Program-made: the position numbers and the translations under genes
Shown here: piece after piece, positions 1-11,477 of the stretch
Position numbering within the stretch: the first letter of the stretch is position 1
How the letters are laid out: each line of letters opens with the position of its first letter
Origin: Thraustochytrium sp. TN22
Lineage: Eukaryota; Sar; Bigyra; Thraustochytrida; Thraustochytriidae
Assembly: GCA_013306675.1 (NCBI GenBank)
Contig: JABLUY010000025.1
Span: 62,001 to 126,000 of the forward strand
Reading direction: 5' to 3'
DNA length: 64,000 nt
The notes under the pieces: model-generated
The model's database searches: none
What the model was told of the DNA's origin: nothing
What the model saw: the letters and a program-made list of their open reading frames with translations, nothing else

Positions 1-683
1 GGATTCGTCTTCTCCAATTTTTTTCCCTCTCATGTCTGAGTCATGTCATGTCATGTCATGTCATGTCATGTGCTCAGCTCGAAATGTGCCGCCATCCAGC
101 CGGCCGGCTCGGGGCTCTCTGCGCGCCGTCGCTGTTTGCGCGGTCTGTTTTGCCTCAACCCTCCCTCTCTCGCGCAGTCAGTCTCAGCAGACGCTCCGGC
201 CCGCGCTCCTGCCACGCCAACCAAGCGTGCGCGCGAGGGCAAAAGCGGGCGCGGCCCCTCCTCCTCCTCTTCCTCGCCCTGACGTGCACTGATTGATTCT
301 GCAGGGCTCGGCGGCGCCGCGGCCAACGGCTAGCGGGCCGGGTCCGGTGGCACGCGGGCGCGGGCGGCGAGGCGCGGCGAGGCGGCGAGCGCCGGTGCGG
401 AGCGCGGCGGACCGGGCGGCGTCCGGCGGCGCGCCGCAGAGAGCGCGAGCGGGGCGGCGGCGGCGGCGGCGAGCAGCAGGTCCCGGTCCAGGTCCAAGCG
501 CGCGCGCGGCAGAGCGGCGCGCGGCGCTGGCGCGGCGGCGAGAAGCGCGGCGCGGCGCGGCGCGGCGGCGGGAGGGCGGCGCGGCGGCAGCAGCGGCGCG
601 GCGAGCAGCGGCGAGGCGCGGCGCGGGCGCGGCGCGGGCGCGGCGCGGGCGCGGCGGCGGTTGCGGCGCGCGGCGGCGGCGGC
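1..683. other. GC-rich upstream region of the MNS1 gene
   Basis: No gene is recognised here. The stretch begins with a TCATG pentamer array and then becomes extremely rich in GCG and CGG runs. Several frames stay open on both strands only because stop codons are rare in such DNA. It probably holds the promoter and 5' untranslated region of the gene that starts at 684. Confidence 0.5.
41..70. repeat. (TCATG)6 microsatellite
   Basis: Six perfect copies of TCATG are seen directly. This is one of seven pentanucleotide arrays in the window. Confidence 0.95.
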
Positions 684-2078
684 ATGGGGGACCGCTCGTA
701 CCAGCGGCGCATGGTGGCGCAGCGCGAGGCGGAGGCTCGGCGCGAGGGCCTGTGCCGCGTGCTGTCGGAGGACTCGCGCGTGCAGGAGGTGAACAGGTGG
801 CAGCAGAAGGCGGACGGGCAGCGGTACAGGTACAAGGTGGAGCAGCTGGAGGAGGAGCGGCGGCGCGAGGAGGAACTGCGGCGCGCGGAGGTGGAGGCGC
901 GCGTGCGCGAGCGCGAGAGCGCGCAGGAGGGCGCGCTCGCGGAGCAGCTGCGCAAGAAGCGGCAGGAGGACAATGCGGACGCCAAGCGCGTGGAGCTCAT
1001 CATCCAGAGCGACCCGCGGCTGCGCGACCTGCAGCGCAAGCTGAAGCTCGCGTACGTGACCAAGGAGCGCACGGAGCAGCTGAAAGAAAAGGCGGAGTTC
1101 GAGTACAAGGCCAAGGTGGAGGAGGTTGAGATGGACCGTGCGATGATGGATGCCATGCGCGAGCAGGAGGAGCGGCGCGCGCGCGAGGAGGCGAGCAGGC
1201 AGGAGTGGATCCAAAAGTCCAAGGACGACCTGCTGCGGCAGATGCAGGAGCGCAAGCAGATGCACCGCGCGCAGGCCACCGAGGAGTACGAGGAGGACAG
1301 GCGCAACGTGGAGGCTGTGATCGAGCAGATCATGCGCGAGGAGCACGCTGCCATGGAGGAGAAGCGCCGCCAGCAGGAGGAGACGCGCGAGCTCCTGCAA
1401 AAGTACCAGGTCCAGTACGAGCAGGAGAAGGCCGCGCGTCTGCGCGAGGAGCAGGAGCACGAGCGCCGTATTCAGGAGTACCGCGCCGCCGTGCACCAGC
1501 GCGCCGAGGCCGAGGCTGCCAAGAAGGAGGAGGAGGCGCAGCGCCAGGAGAAGATTTACCGCGAGATGCTGGCGCAGCAGGAGAAGCTGCGCGCCGCCGA
1601 GGAGGAGCTCCTCGACATTCGCGAGACGCTCTCGCTCGAGGAGGTGGAGCAGCGCGAGCGCGTGCGCGAGGCCGCGCGCCAGGAGCGCATCCGCCAGATG
1701 AAGCAGGAGATGATCGCGGCCAACGAGGCGCAAAAGCGCTACAAGTCCGCCATTCAGCAGCAGGAGGCGCTCGAGGAGCTCGAGTTGCGCCAGAGGATGC
1801 TGGACCAGTACGAGCGCGAGGCGGAGCGGGAGCGCGAGGCGGCGCGTCGCCAGGCCGACCAGATGCGTGCGCATCGGGACGCTATCGAGCAGCAGCGCAA
1901 GGACCGCCTCGAGCTTTACTACCGCGCTCAGGAGCAGGAGAAGGAGGAAGCTGCACGTCAGCAGCTTGAGGATGACTTTCGCGAGCGCGTCGTGCGTGAG
2001 GCTGCGCGTCGTTTGCTCGAGCAGCACAAGGACGTTATCGAGACGTACGGCGGTGGTCTTCGCAACTTTAGTTACTGA
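684..2078 (+). CDS. MNS1: MNS1-like ciliary coiled-coil protein (TPH domain)
   Basis: The predicted protein has 464 residues and is almost entirely helical coiled coil, dominated by E, R, Q and A, with a trichoplein/TPH-type region from about residue 100 to 450. Its length and its ending (RRLLEQHKDVIETYGGGL, compared with the hydrophobic-glycine ending of animal MNS1) fit meiosis-specific nuclear structural protein 1. In animals and algae MNS1 is a microtubule inner protein of ciliary doublets. That would suit an organism with flagellated zoospores, which is inference. The ATG at 684 follows a long CGG-rich leader and begins MGDRSYQRRM, like the N-terminus of other TPH proteins. It converges on VWA8. 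Another TPH-family protein such as CFAP53 or CFAP45 is the main alternative. Confidence 0.75.
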   Translation: MGDRSYQRRMVAQREAEARREGLCRVLSEDSRVQEVNRWQQKADGQRYRYKVEQLEEERRREEELRRAEVEARVRERESAQEGALAEQLRKKRQEDNADAKRVELIIQSDPRLRDLQRKLKLAYVTKERTEQLKEKAEFEYKAKVEEVEMDRAMMDAMREQEERRAREEASRQEWIQKSKDDLLRQMQERKQMHRAQATEEYEEDRRNVEAVIEQIMREEHAAMEEKRRQQEETRELLQKYQVQYEQEKAARLREEQEHERRIQEYRAAVHQRAEAEAAKKEEEAQRQEKIYREMLAQQEKLRAAEEELLDIRETLSLEEVEQRERVREAARQERIRQMKQEMIAANEAQKRYKSAIQQQEALEELELRQRMLDQYEREAEREREAARRQADQMRAHRDAIEQQRKDRLELYYRAQEQEKEEAARQQLEDDFRERVVREAARRLLEQHKDVIETYGGGLRNFSY

Positions 2079-2079
2079 T

Positions 2080-2170
2080 TCTGCTCGCTGCTCGCTGCTC
2101 GCTGCTTGCTGCTCGCGGCTCGCTGCCCGCTGCCCGCTGCCTGCTGCTTGCTGCCTGCTGCTCGCTGCTG
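2080..2170. repeat. 7-bp tandem array (CTGCTCG variants)
   Basis: About twelve degenerate copies of a CTGCTCG / CTGCCCG / CTGCTTG unit follow directly after the MNS1 stop codon. Confidence 0.85.
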
Positions 2171-2385
2171 TTGTGTGTGGTGGTGGAGGAGGAGAAAGAC
2201 AAGAGTGTCTGTCTGTTTGTCAACCTACCCAACGAACCCGTCCATCACGAAATGTGTGCCATCATCTCATCTTTTCATTTTCTCTTCTTTTTTTCATGTG
2301 TACGTGGTGGCGAAGAAAGGCAAGTCATCGCCTCATCACGAACTGTGTGCCATCGTCTCATCTTTTCTTTGGTCTCCTTCTTCCA

Positions 2386-2613
2386 TGTGGTGGTGGTGGT
2401 GGTGGTGGTGGTGGTGGTGGTGGTGGTGGTGGTGGTGGTGGTGGTGGTGGTGGTGGTGGTGGTGGTGGTGGTGGTGGTGGTGGTGGTGGTGGTGGTGGTG
2501 GTGGTGGTGGTGGTGGTGGTGGTGGTGGTGGTGGTGGTGGTGGTGGTGGTGGTGGTGGTGGTGGTGATGGTGATGGTGGTGGTGGTGGTGGTGGTGGTGG
2601 TGGTGGTGGTGGT
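2386..2613. repeat. (GGT)n microsatellite, 228 bp
   Basis: About 76 GGT triplets are interrupted only by two GAT triplets near 2566-2574. It lies inside the convergent intergenic spacer, so it may be GGU in MNS1 transcripts and ACC in VWA8 transcripts. GG-rich tracts of this kind can form two-layer G-quadruplexes; whether this one does is inference. Confidence 0.98.
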
Positions 2614-2655
2614 ACTTTTCTCCAAAATTCTTTCTTTCTCTCTGCTACGACGACA

Positions 2656-5600
2656 TCAGGCGTTGAGGACGGAGGACATAAAGATGCGCTTGAGAACGCG
2701 TGGGATGTCGCTTGTCTCGAGCGTGATAAAGGCGCGGTCCGGAGGCAGCTCCGACTTGAGGCGCTGCGCTTGGTCGCCGCTGGAGCCGATGAAGATGATA
2801 AAGACGGCGACGCGCGCATCCTGCTCGAGCAAGGCGCGCAGGTCGGCCGGCTCGATGCCGTACTGCTCCAGGTTGGCGTCCGAGAAGAGCACCAAAAAGG
2901 ACTCGTCCGACTCCTGCGCGGCGAGGTCCTTGATGGCCAGGCGCGCGGCCTCCAGCGTGTTGTCGCCCGACGCGCAAGTCTCCGAGTGTGCGTTGATCTC
3001 GCGCAACACACGCAGGCGGGCGCCGTCGTTGGGCGGCGGTGGCTTGGCCGGGTCCACAAACATGAGGTCGTCTGTGGACCCGCTGTGGCCGCGCACACTG
3101 TAGCGGAACTTCCACTCGAAGCCCTTGAGGCTCTCAAGGATCATGCAGACCGCCTCGAGCGAGCGCTCCAGGCGGCCGTCGAAGCCCATGGACGACATAG
3201 ACGAGGAGCAGTCCATGAGGAAGCACAGGTTCTTGGGCGTCGAGAGGAACGAGTACGGGTCCGGAGGCCGGTCCATGCGCCGCTTGTAAATGTTACGCGA
3301 CCCCGTGAGCGCGTCCACGATGCGCGTGTCGTCCAGGTCGCCGTTGTCGCGGTTCTTGACCCAGGTGCGCTCGTGCTTCTTGCGCTCCATGGCTTGCAGC
3401 GTCGTCCGCAGCTCATGGATCTCCTGCCGCACCGCCTCCTTGTAGCGCAGATAAATCTCGCCGTCGTACTTTTGCATGTCAAGCGCGCCCAGAACGTCGT
3501 TCCACCGCTCCGTGCCGATGCGCTTAGCGGCCTCCTTGGCCTCCAGCGCCATCTCGCTCTGGCCCTCGCGCCGCCGCCGCGCGGCCTCCTCGAGCGACCG
3601 CCGCCCGGCCGGCTGCGAGATTTGCTCTTGCAGCTGCTGCTCGAGTCGCCGCACCAGCTCCTCAAGCTGCGCCGCCTCGGCGCGCAGCCGCGGGTCGTCG
3701 TTGCCCTGAGCCAGCTGCCGACGCACGCGGTCGAGGCGCTGCCGCTCACGAGCGAGCCGCTCCCCGATCTCCGAGTCCTCGCTCCTCAGCTCCGCCTCGT
3801 CCGCTTCTGCCAGCCGCTGCTCGAGCTGATCCAGCTCAGCCTCAAGCTTATCGTTGTGCGGGAACAGCTTGAGCATCTCCTTGAGATCACTGATGCGCCG
3901 CTGCACCTCCTCGCGGTTGCGCTGCGACAGCTTGCGCGGACCGCGCTGCTGACCGGGCTCGGGCAGTGAGAGACCGCCGCTGCCACCACCGCCGCCGCTG
4001 CCACCGCCGCCGCCGCCGCCGCCGCCACGACCGCTGCCGCTACCGCTACCGCTGCCGCTACCATTGCCAGAGCCGGACCCAGTGCCGCCCCCGGCGCCGT
4101 CATTGCCGGCGCCCTCGCCTTCGTTGGGCTCGCCAGGGCCGCCACGCCCCCCACGGCGGCGAGCACGAGCACGCGCCCGCCGCGTGGGCCCGCCTCGGCG
4201 CCGGCCACGGCCGGCATCGCGTCGGCGTCGGCGCCCGCGGCCCGAGGCATTCTGCTGCTGCAGGTCGTCGAGGTCACCGCTGGTGGTGCCCCGCCCGCGG
4301 CCGCGCCGCTTCTTCTTGCCGCCCTTCACCTTGGCGCCCCGCACGACCACCATCTGGCCCTCGCCGGTCATCTCGCCGTTCTCATCGATCTCGAATTCGC
4401 CCTCCATCTCAATCTCTTCGATCTCGCCATCTTCGGAGCCCTCCTCTTCGGAGTCGTCATCTTCGTCCGAGGAGGTGTACGACGAGTCGTCATCGTCGTC
4501 GTCCTCGCTCATGTTCTCGTAGTCCACGTCAAGATCTCCGTTGTTGGCTGGGCTGTTGGAGCCAATCATCTTGCGCCAGTCCTCGTGCGACCTCTCCAGG
4601 CGGTCGGCGTCGATCTCGAATACGCGGCCCACGCCAGTGCGGTCGATGACCACAATGTTGCCGTCGTCGCGCGCAAGCGCGAACATCATGCGGCGCCGGA
4701 AGCGCTCCGGAAAACCAGCCACGGCCGCGCGCTCACCCGTCTCGCTCGACTCCAGCGAGTACTCGGCGGCCTCGGCGTGCACCGCGGAGGCGCTGACCTC
4801 GTCCTCATCCTCGTCCTCCTCGAATGTGGAGCCCAGCATGAGTGAGCGCTGCGCGCCATAGACCGAGGTATCCGGCAGCGAAATGGCGATCTGGCGCAGC
4901 TGCTGGCGGTCCAGGTCCACGATCTCCAGTACCGCGTCCTTGGCAAAGCCCAGGTAGCCGGCGGAGTGACCAGTCGTCTTGGCGCGCTCCTCGTCGGTGC
5001 GGCGGCGCAGGAGCACCGTGCAGAGCTGGGCGCCGAACGGCTGGAAGGCCGAGGCTGCCTGCACCTCGTCCGCCGGCGCGATGGCCGAGGTGGTGGTTGT
5101 GCGCAGGTACGAGCGCACCGAGGCGCCGTGCTGCTGCGGATCGTGTGCCGCGAGGTCGCCCTGCGCCGCAAGGGCCGCCGAGTTGAAGTCGAAGGCGCTC
5201 ACCAGGCCTGAGGCCACCTGGCCCAGCGTGCCCTTGCTGTACATGCAACGGCGGTCGGCATGCGCAGCGCCGCCGCGTAGAGGGAGCTGCTCCGACACAA
5301 GCGGCGCGGATGCCGTGAAGGCGCGCTCTGCGTGCAGGCGCGCAGGGGAGCGCGCGGACGGCTGCAGGTGCTCGCGCTCAACGGGCTCCAGCACAAAGGT
5401 GTCGTAGCGGATAGTGCGCACGCGCGGGCCGGCCGCCTCCTCGAGGAGGTAGTCGTCCGTGGCGCCGCCAAACGCGACGTCGTCATCCTCGGCCGCCGCA
5501 AAGACCGCCTCCGACTCGATGCGCTCGCCTTCAGCGTGCAACACGTGCAGCTTGTTGAGCGGGAGGCTGGAGGCTGCGGACTGCTGCGAGTGCTCGAGCG

Positions 5601-8600
5601 AACCCTCGGTGGCGCCGCACTCCGTGATGAGGAAGCGCGTCGGCGACAGCACCTCGACGGTGTCGACAAAGACCGGGAGATGCACCGTGGTGAGTGTGTT
5701 CATGGAGAGGTTGAGGATGACGATCGCCGAGGAGGCGAACTGCGAGAAAATGAGCACGCCGTGCGAGGCCGAGAGCGGCGTGAGCATGGCAATGCGCTGG
5801 CGCTCGACCCAGAGGCCCGGGCTCTGGCCCGGTTCGCACGGGCGCTGCGCGTCCCGAAAGGCGTCCATGGGCAGGTGAACAATGGTCTGCGTGTTGGTCG
5901 CGCGGTCCAGCACGTGCAGGAACTGCTCGTCGTGCACATATAGCGCGAGGCGCGAGGCCTCCGGGAGCGCTGCCAGCGTGCACCGAGCCGGTGCAGGCTT
6001 CCGCACAGAGGGCACGACCTCGCCGCGGAAGTTGAAGTGCGGAAAGTGCAGCTCGGTCTTCTCGTAGGAGCGCAGGTCGGGCGCCAAAATGTACAGGTGC
6101 ATGTTGTGAAAGGAGTCATTGGCCACGATCACGAGCTCGTTGGCCGGCGTCACGGCCGTGTCGGAGACGCCCGAGTTGGGGCCGCTGACCTGGGTCCCAA
6201 GCGGCAGGCTGAAGGAAAAGAGCTGCTCGTTGAACTCCACGGTGCGCCCTTCAAAGCGCGGCAGGCGGATACCAACCTTGCGCGAGCGAGCCAGCTCGAA
6301 CTCAAAGGCGAGAGGCGGCGCGTCCGAGGGGTCGACCTTGCCCTCGCCCTTGTCCGGGCCGAGATTGGGCTTCCAGGGCACGTCGGCGACCTGAAAGGCG
6401 CAGCGCAGCGCAGCAGGCTTGCCGACGGGCCGCGTCCAGCGCTCCGTGAGGAGGTCGGCCGGCAGCGGCGTGACATCACCGAGCTTGACCTTGTAGACGG
6501 CGTCCAGGCCGGTCGGGATGCCATGGCGCTGGAAGAGGTTCAAGATGACCTCCTTCTCCTCGACGGCGTACTGGTCAAAGTCGAAGACGTTCTGTAGCGT
6601 GACAGCGATGCCGTCGTCCGGGAAGAGCTGAATGTGACGCACCACGTTGACGAGCTCGCGCGTGCTGTACGGGTAGTTGATGACGCCGCGGTCGACGAGG
6701 CCGCGCAAGTCCTGGAACGCAATGGAGAGGCGGCGCAGCGTGTCCTCCGGCACGTCGGGCGCGTACTTGCGCAGCAGGTGCATCTCAGACTCCTCGTCCG
6801 GGTTGTCGACAACGTAGCAGGAGAAGATGTCGCCGATCTCGCGGAAGAAGTCGTTGCCGAGGAAGGGGAAGCCCGGGCGGTTGGCCAGCACAATGGCGCG
6901 GAAGTCCGGATGCACGCGGATGAGCATGCTCTCGTCCTGGCCCTCGGCCACGGGGGTGCCTGTCGACACGAGGCGGCGGCCGTCGCCCAGCAGCATCTCG
7001 CCATCGGCCAGGAGCGACTTGAGGATAGCCGTCACGTGCGTGGGCGCCTTGTCGGCCTCGTCGATGACGAGCACGTGGCCGTGCGCCGCGGCCTTGACGA
7101 GCGAGGAGTCCTCGTAGCGCACGATGCCCTCCTCCACAACGGGCTGCGACGTGAGGTGGTTCACCGTTGTGTCGCGGTCCAGCTGGATGTACTCGCGAGG
7201 CAGGTGCAAAAGCTCAAGGAAGCGGTCGGCGAGCTTGTTCTTGCCGACGCCCTGGTTGCCGATGAGTAGCAGGTGCTCGCCGAGCTCGAAGTCCACGAGC
7301 ATGTCTGCGAGGATACCGGTCTGACGCGGGTTGTCGTAAAACACGGTCTGTGGCACAAGCAGGCGGTTGGACGGCTCGTGGACGGGCGTGCGCACGTTGC
7401 CGATGCGCAGCTCTCCGATGATGGGGCGCTGGCGGCGCAGCGTGACGCCGGGCACGGACGGCGGCGGCGAGGCGGGCGCCACGGGGGCGTCCAGGAGCGT
7501 GGAGGCGATGCCGCCCGCGCCGCGGCCCGCGCCACCGGGAGCGTCGAGCGCGAGTACAAAGTCGTGGCCGCCGTCCGGATCCGGGGCGTCCGCGAGCCCG
7601 AGCGCCTCGAGCTCCGTCTGCAGCACCTGCTGCGCGAGCGAAGGCAAGAAGCGCCAAAGGCAGGCGTTGCGGATGAGGTTGGCCACAGTCTCACGGCGCG
7701 GCTCGGCGGCGGCCGGGGAGGATGAAGATGACGAGGAGGCGGAACCGGCCGTCGTGATGGCGAGACGGCGCGCGATGCGCAGCATCTGGCGCGTGGTGAT
7801 GGTGGAGGCGATGGAGCGCGCCTCGTCGTCGGAACGCGCGCGCAGAGCATGCGCGAGGGCGAGCATCTTGGCGATGTCCTCCTCGTCGCGCTGCCGGTCG
7901 CCAAGCAGCGAGGAGATGACCTGGGCCTCCTCGTCTTGGCGCAGTGGGCGCACCCAGATAAAGGGCATGAAGGCGGACACGACCTCGGGCGTGACCCAGG
8001 AGGTCTGCGTGCCGGCGCCCGAGGCGAGCGAGTGCGGGCGCGCCACGCCGAGGATGCGGCAGTTGGGGTGCACGGGCAGCAAGTCGACGGCATCGTCCCG
8101 CGCCTCCGCGGCCGAGGCGCGCGGGCGCAGGTGGCCGCGGCGGCGCAGCGCCTCAATAGCCTCGGCATCGTGGAAGCGCGCGCCGTCCGGCAGGCTGATC
8201 ATGCGGTCCGTGAGCAGCGACTGCAGCGAGGCGAGCGTGGGCGGCGGAACCTGCTCGAGGCCGTCCAGCACGACGACGCCGCCATACAGGCAGGCCAGCA
8301 CGAGAGGCGACGGCAGCCAAAAGGTGTCGCCGTTGGGCCGCGTGGACCGGCGCTGCAGCAGGTCAAGCGAGGTCATGTCCTTGTACAGCGGAAAGTACAG
8401 GAGGTCCATGCCGGCAGATCGCGCGAACTGGCGCACCAGGGCGCTCTTGCCACTGCCGCGCGGGCCAATCAGGCACATGTCCAGGCCGGCGCGGTGCACC
8501 ATGAGCATCTGCGTGAGCAGCTCCACGTGGTACGGAATGGGAACAAACTGCTGCGTCGCAGCGCGCTGCTGCGCGGCCGGGATGGCGACCTGAGCGGAAG

Positions 8601-9913
8601 AGGCCGACCCGGAGTCGTCGTCCCCGGCATTGACGTGCAGCGTGCCGGCCGCCAGGTCGAGCTTGTAGCCGGAGGCGGACGTGTAGCCGTCACCGATGAG
8701 GCGCGCACGCGAGGCAACGTCGGCGACGCCCATGCCGACGTTGTCGCGGCGTAGCATCTCCTCGCGCACCTCTCGAAAGCCGCGGCGCTTGCCAGTCCCC
8801 GGATCAACGGCGAAAGGCGTCCAGCGCGACTCGAGCGAGTCAGCCGCGAGCGTCTCGCGCGGCAGTGCGCCCTCGCGCACCATGAGCTCCACAAGCAGCT
8901 GACCCTGCATCGGGTCGAACCACGGAAGGCTCGGGTACGGGTACACACAGGCGATGAGCGTGCGCAGCGGGAGGTGCGGGAAGTGCTCGAGCAGCGTACG
9001 TGCCGCGACAAGCTCCTTGGGGAACTCCGTGCGGCGCAGCATTCGGGGCGGCAGGCCCTCGAGGCCGAGCGCCTCCACGGCGGCTAGCGAGGCGCGCAGC
9101 GCCACGAGGCGGTCGAGCTTTTGCGGCGCAGCGGTGCGCGCGCTGGACTCTAGCTGCGCGACCGGCACGTCGTAGGCTTGAAATCGGGACCGGAACGGCG
9201 GGTCCAGCGGACTGCCGTCGTACTCGGGCACGGGCAGGCCGAGCGCCACGACACGAAAGGCGTGACTCACGCGTACGAGTGGGACGTCCCCGGCGCCCTT
9301 GGCCAGCTCGCCCATGGCACCCAGCGAGTCGTAGCGACCCGGGTGCGTCAGGAAGCGGCCGTCGTCCAACTGCATCTCGCGGTTCTCCAGAAGATTGTTG
9401 AGCACCGACAAGATGTTGCGCTCGGCCTTCTCGACGCCCTCGAGCACCAGCACTCGGCCCTTGATGGCTGCGCGAACCGCCGGCCCGTCCACGAAAATGG
9501 CCGACCCGGCGCGAATCTCGCGCCGCTGCGTCAGGTCGCTCACCGTAATGTCCTGCGAAATGGCCACGTACTCCACCTCGCGCCGCGTCAGCTCGCAGTA
9601 CGCCAGCACCAGGTTGCGCTTGGCACGCCCGGGCGGGCCTACCAAGAAGGCATCCTGGCCCAAGCGGTCCTTTTGCAGCAGAAAGGCGAGGCCCTCCAGG
9701 CACGGCTGTGACAGCGCGCCCGTCTCGGCGTCCTTGAAGCGCTCCAGGAAGCCCTCCGGCACGAGGTCCGGCCGCTCCGGCGCCTGCGTTGCTAGCGAGC
9801 AAACCTCGCGATCGCCGCGCACGATGCGCACCTCCGACGTCAGCTCCGCTGCGCTCGTCGCGCGCACCTCCAGCCGGAGCTGCGCCGCCGAGGCGCCCTT
9901 CCGCTCGCGCTCA

Positions 9914-9946
<33 letters not shown>

Positions 9947-10083
9947 AGGGCCAGGTGATGCGCGAACTGCGCCACGCGCCGCGCCGCGGCCGTCTCGCGC
10001 CCGCCCGCCATCCTCTGCGCGCGGCCACGGGTCTGTCTGCCCGCGCGCCTGCCCGCCCCGCGCGAGGCGAGTCGTCGCTCCAC
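2656..10083 (-). CDS. VWA8: VWA8-like AAA+ ATPase with von Willebrand A domain
   Basis: The predicted protein has 2,475 residues and is a dynein/midasin-type multi-AAA protein. AAA1 is near residue 148 with a Walker A-like GPPGRAKR that lacks the usual Ser/Thr. AAA2 is near 540 with an intact GPRGSGKS. AAA3 is near 941 with GNQGVGKN and Walker B LVIDEADK. A beta-rich middle region follows, then an acidic stretch, a basic and Gly/Ser-rich low-complexity segment (about 1960-2050), and a C-terminal VWA domain (about 2285-2475) with MIDAS motif DCSSS. The architecture matches VWA8, a mitochondrial-matrix ATPase in animals of about 1,900 residues. The extra length here is mostly the low-complexity insert. 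The Arg-rich, acid-free first 28 residues could be a mitochondrial presequence. A second ATG lies at codon 25. Confidence 0.88.
3960..4520 (-). other. Low-complexity insert in VWA8 coding sequence
   Basis: In the minus-strand frame this encodes, in order, an Asp/Glu/Ser-rich acidic run, a Lys/Arg/Gly basic block and a Gly-Ser tract. The nucleotide sequence is simple GCC/CCG repeats. It lies just ahead of the coiled-coil linker and VWA domain, and I know of no equivalent in animal VWA8. Confidence 0.75.
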
Positions 10084-11477
10084 TGCCAGGAGGAGACTGA
10101 TCGCGCGCGACGATGATCAGGATGACCACCTCGTCTTAGTCCGCTGTCCCAGTCCGCTCGCGAGTAGTTGGCCTTGTAGCTGCCAGAGATAACGAGAGGA
10201 CTCACATGTCAAGGAGGGAGGAGACCTTGCTGGCGGACCAGTACTGCGCAGCAGGTCGCCGTTTTCTTCTAAGTTAGTTCCGCCCGAAGAGAAGACGCCT
10301 CCGGACTCGAGTCCGAGTCTCTTGCTCTAAGACATACTTAAGTTAGGCCTGGTACTGTCGGGACTTACCACGTTGTTCCCAAGCAAGCGAGAACGAAGCA
10401 AAAGCTTCGCCGCGCTCGCCGCGCTCGCCGCGACCTCGCCTTCGAGGCCAAGACGGAATGGCTTCTCAGAGCGTCGGAAGGCCGGCGAACGAGCCTTGCG
10501 GCCGGTGTGGGCTGACATATGGCGCGACGGGCGGCCTGCAGTTCCGAGAGTCCAGGACCGGCGAGGTCCCCTCTGCGACAGCCGGGGGTTGCCAGTCGCG
10601 TCGCGAGCCTCATGAGGCCCTTCGAGCGCGCAACAGCGGGCTCGCGAACATCCAACCCCAGAAAGACATCGAGGCTGGAACTAGGATCGCGCAAAGGTGC
10701 GCTGCGTACCTCCTCAGGCTGTCTGGCTCTGACTCACGGTTGGTTCTGATGCCGTGAGGCCAGAGGGCTCGGGAAAGCCAGGCTGCCAATGATCTCTTGA
10801 GCGTGCGCACGGCTTCTGCCAGCTGGCCCAGCTGGCCTCCTAGTAGGCTCCTACCACGTCGCCCCAGCTCGCCAATGGTGCAGAAGCCGTGGTATGCTAC
10901 ACATTCCACATGCGGCCTGAGATTGGCCCCGATGCCGCGCATCGCAATCTTGCCGTCATCCCCTCCTGTACGCTGCCCCGTCCTTCTCCCCGGCTTGCAT
11001 GTCTCTCCTGGACAGCGAGTGCGTGCAGCACCACAACTAGTAGCAGGCCGTCCGAGTCGCTCGCCAGTCAGTGAGACCATGACAGGCTTCAACTCAAGCA
11101 AAGCCCGGCGGCGGCGGCCGGCGCCTCGAGACTCGTCGGTTCGCCCCGGCGTGCGCGTGCGCGTGGCCACTTTGGGCTCGGCTACGGCTGTCAGAGAGGC
11201 GCCTCCCACTGGAGTACGCCGGGTCGTCCCCCGCTGCGCTCGGCGCGCGCACTGCCACGTAGTTGGCTTGTGCCGCCTTGGCAAACGGGGCGCGCGCACG
11301 CAAAACGCAGGTGCGCCTGGCCTTGCGCCACCTGCGCGTGCGCGTGGGCGAGCGAGGGAGCGATCTTGCTAGCTAGAGCCTGCAAGGGAGCGGGCGAGCG
11401 GCCGGCAAAGGCCTGCGAGCAAAAGAGCAAAAGAGCATTGGGCGGGGCAGCGCCGCAAATCGCTCGCTCGAAGGCTG
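10084..11477. other. Divergent intergenic region between VWA8 and the GH5-like gene
   Basis: The 1.4-kb spacer lies between two divergently transcribed genes. Short open frames exist on both strands but show no recognisable domain. It must contain both promoters; no TATA box or other clear element was recognised. Confidence 0.5.

Larger units (their letters stand above)
2079..2655. other. Repeat-filled spacer between convergent MNS1 and VWA8
   Basis: The 577-bp spacer between the two stop codons has three parts. The first (2080-2170) is an array of 7-bp CTGCTCG-like units. The second (about 2242-2390) is an imperfect direct duplication of a roughly 70-bp block centred on CATCACGAA-TGTGTGCCATC. 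The third is the long GGT tract. It would form the 3' untranslated regions of both genes. Open frames across it encode only homopolymers and are not genes. Confidence 0.7.

Noticed and set aside
155-2027. Long minus-strand open frames opposite MNS1 (399 and 565 residues)
   Set aside because: They are antisense translations of the coiled-coil gene and read as Leu- or Ser/Arg-rich low complexity with no domain. Long antisense frames are expected at this GC level.
1867-3969. Open frames through the GGT tract (poly-Gly, poly-Trp, poly-Val, poly-Thr, poly-Pro)
   Set aside because: The tract has no stops in any frame. The flanking parts are shadows of MNS1 and VWA8.
10610-11299. 229-residue minus-strand frame in the divergent spacer
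   Set aside because: It has no recognisable motif and an Arg/Gly/Ala composition typical of chance frames in GC-rich DNA.
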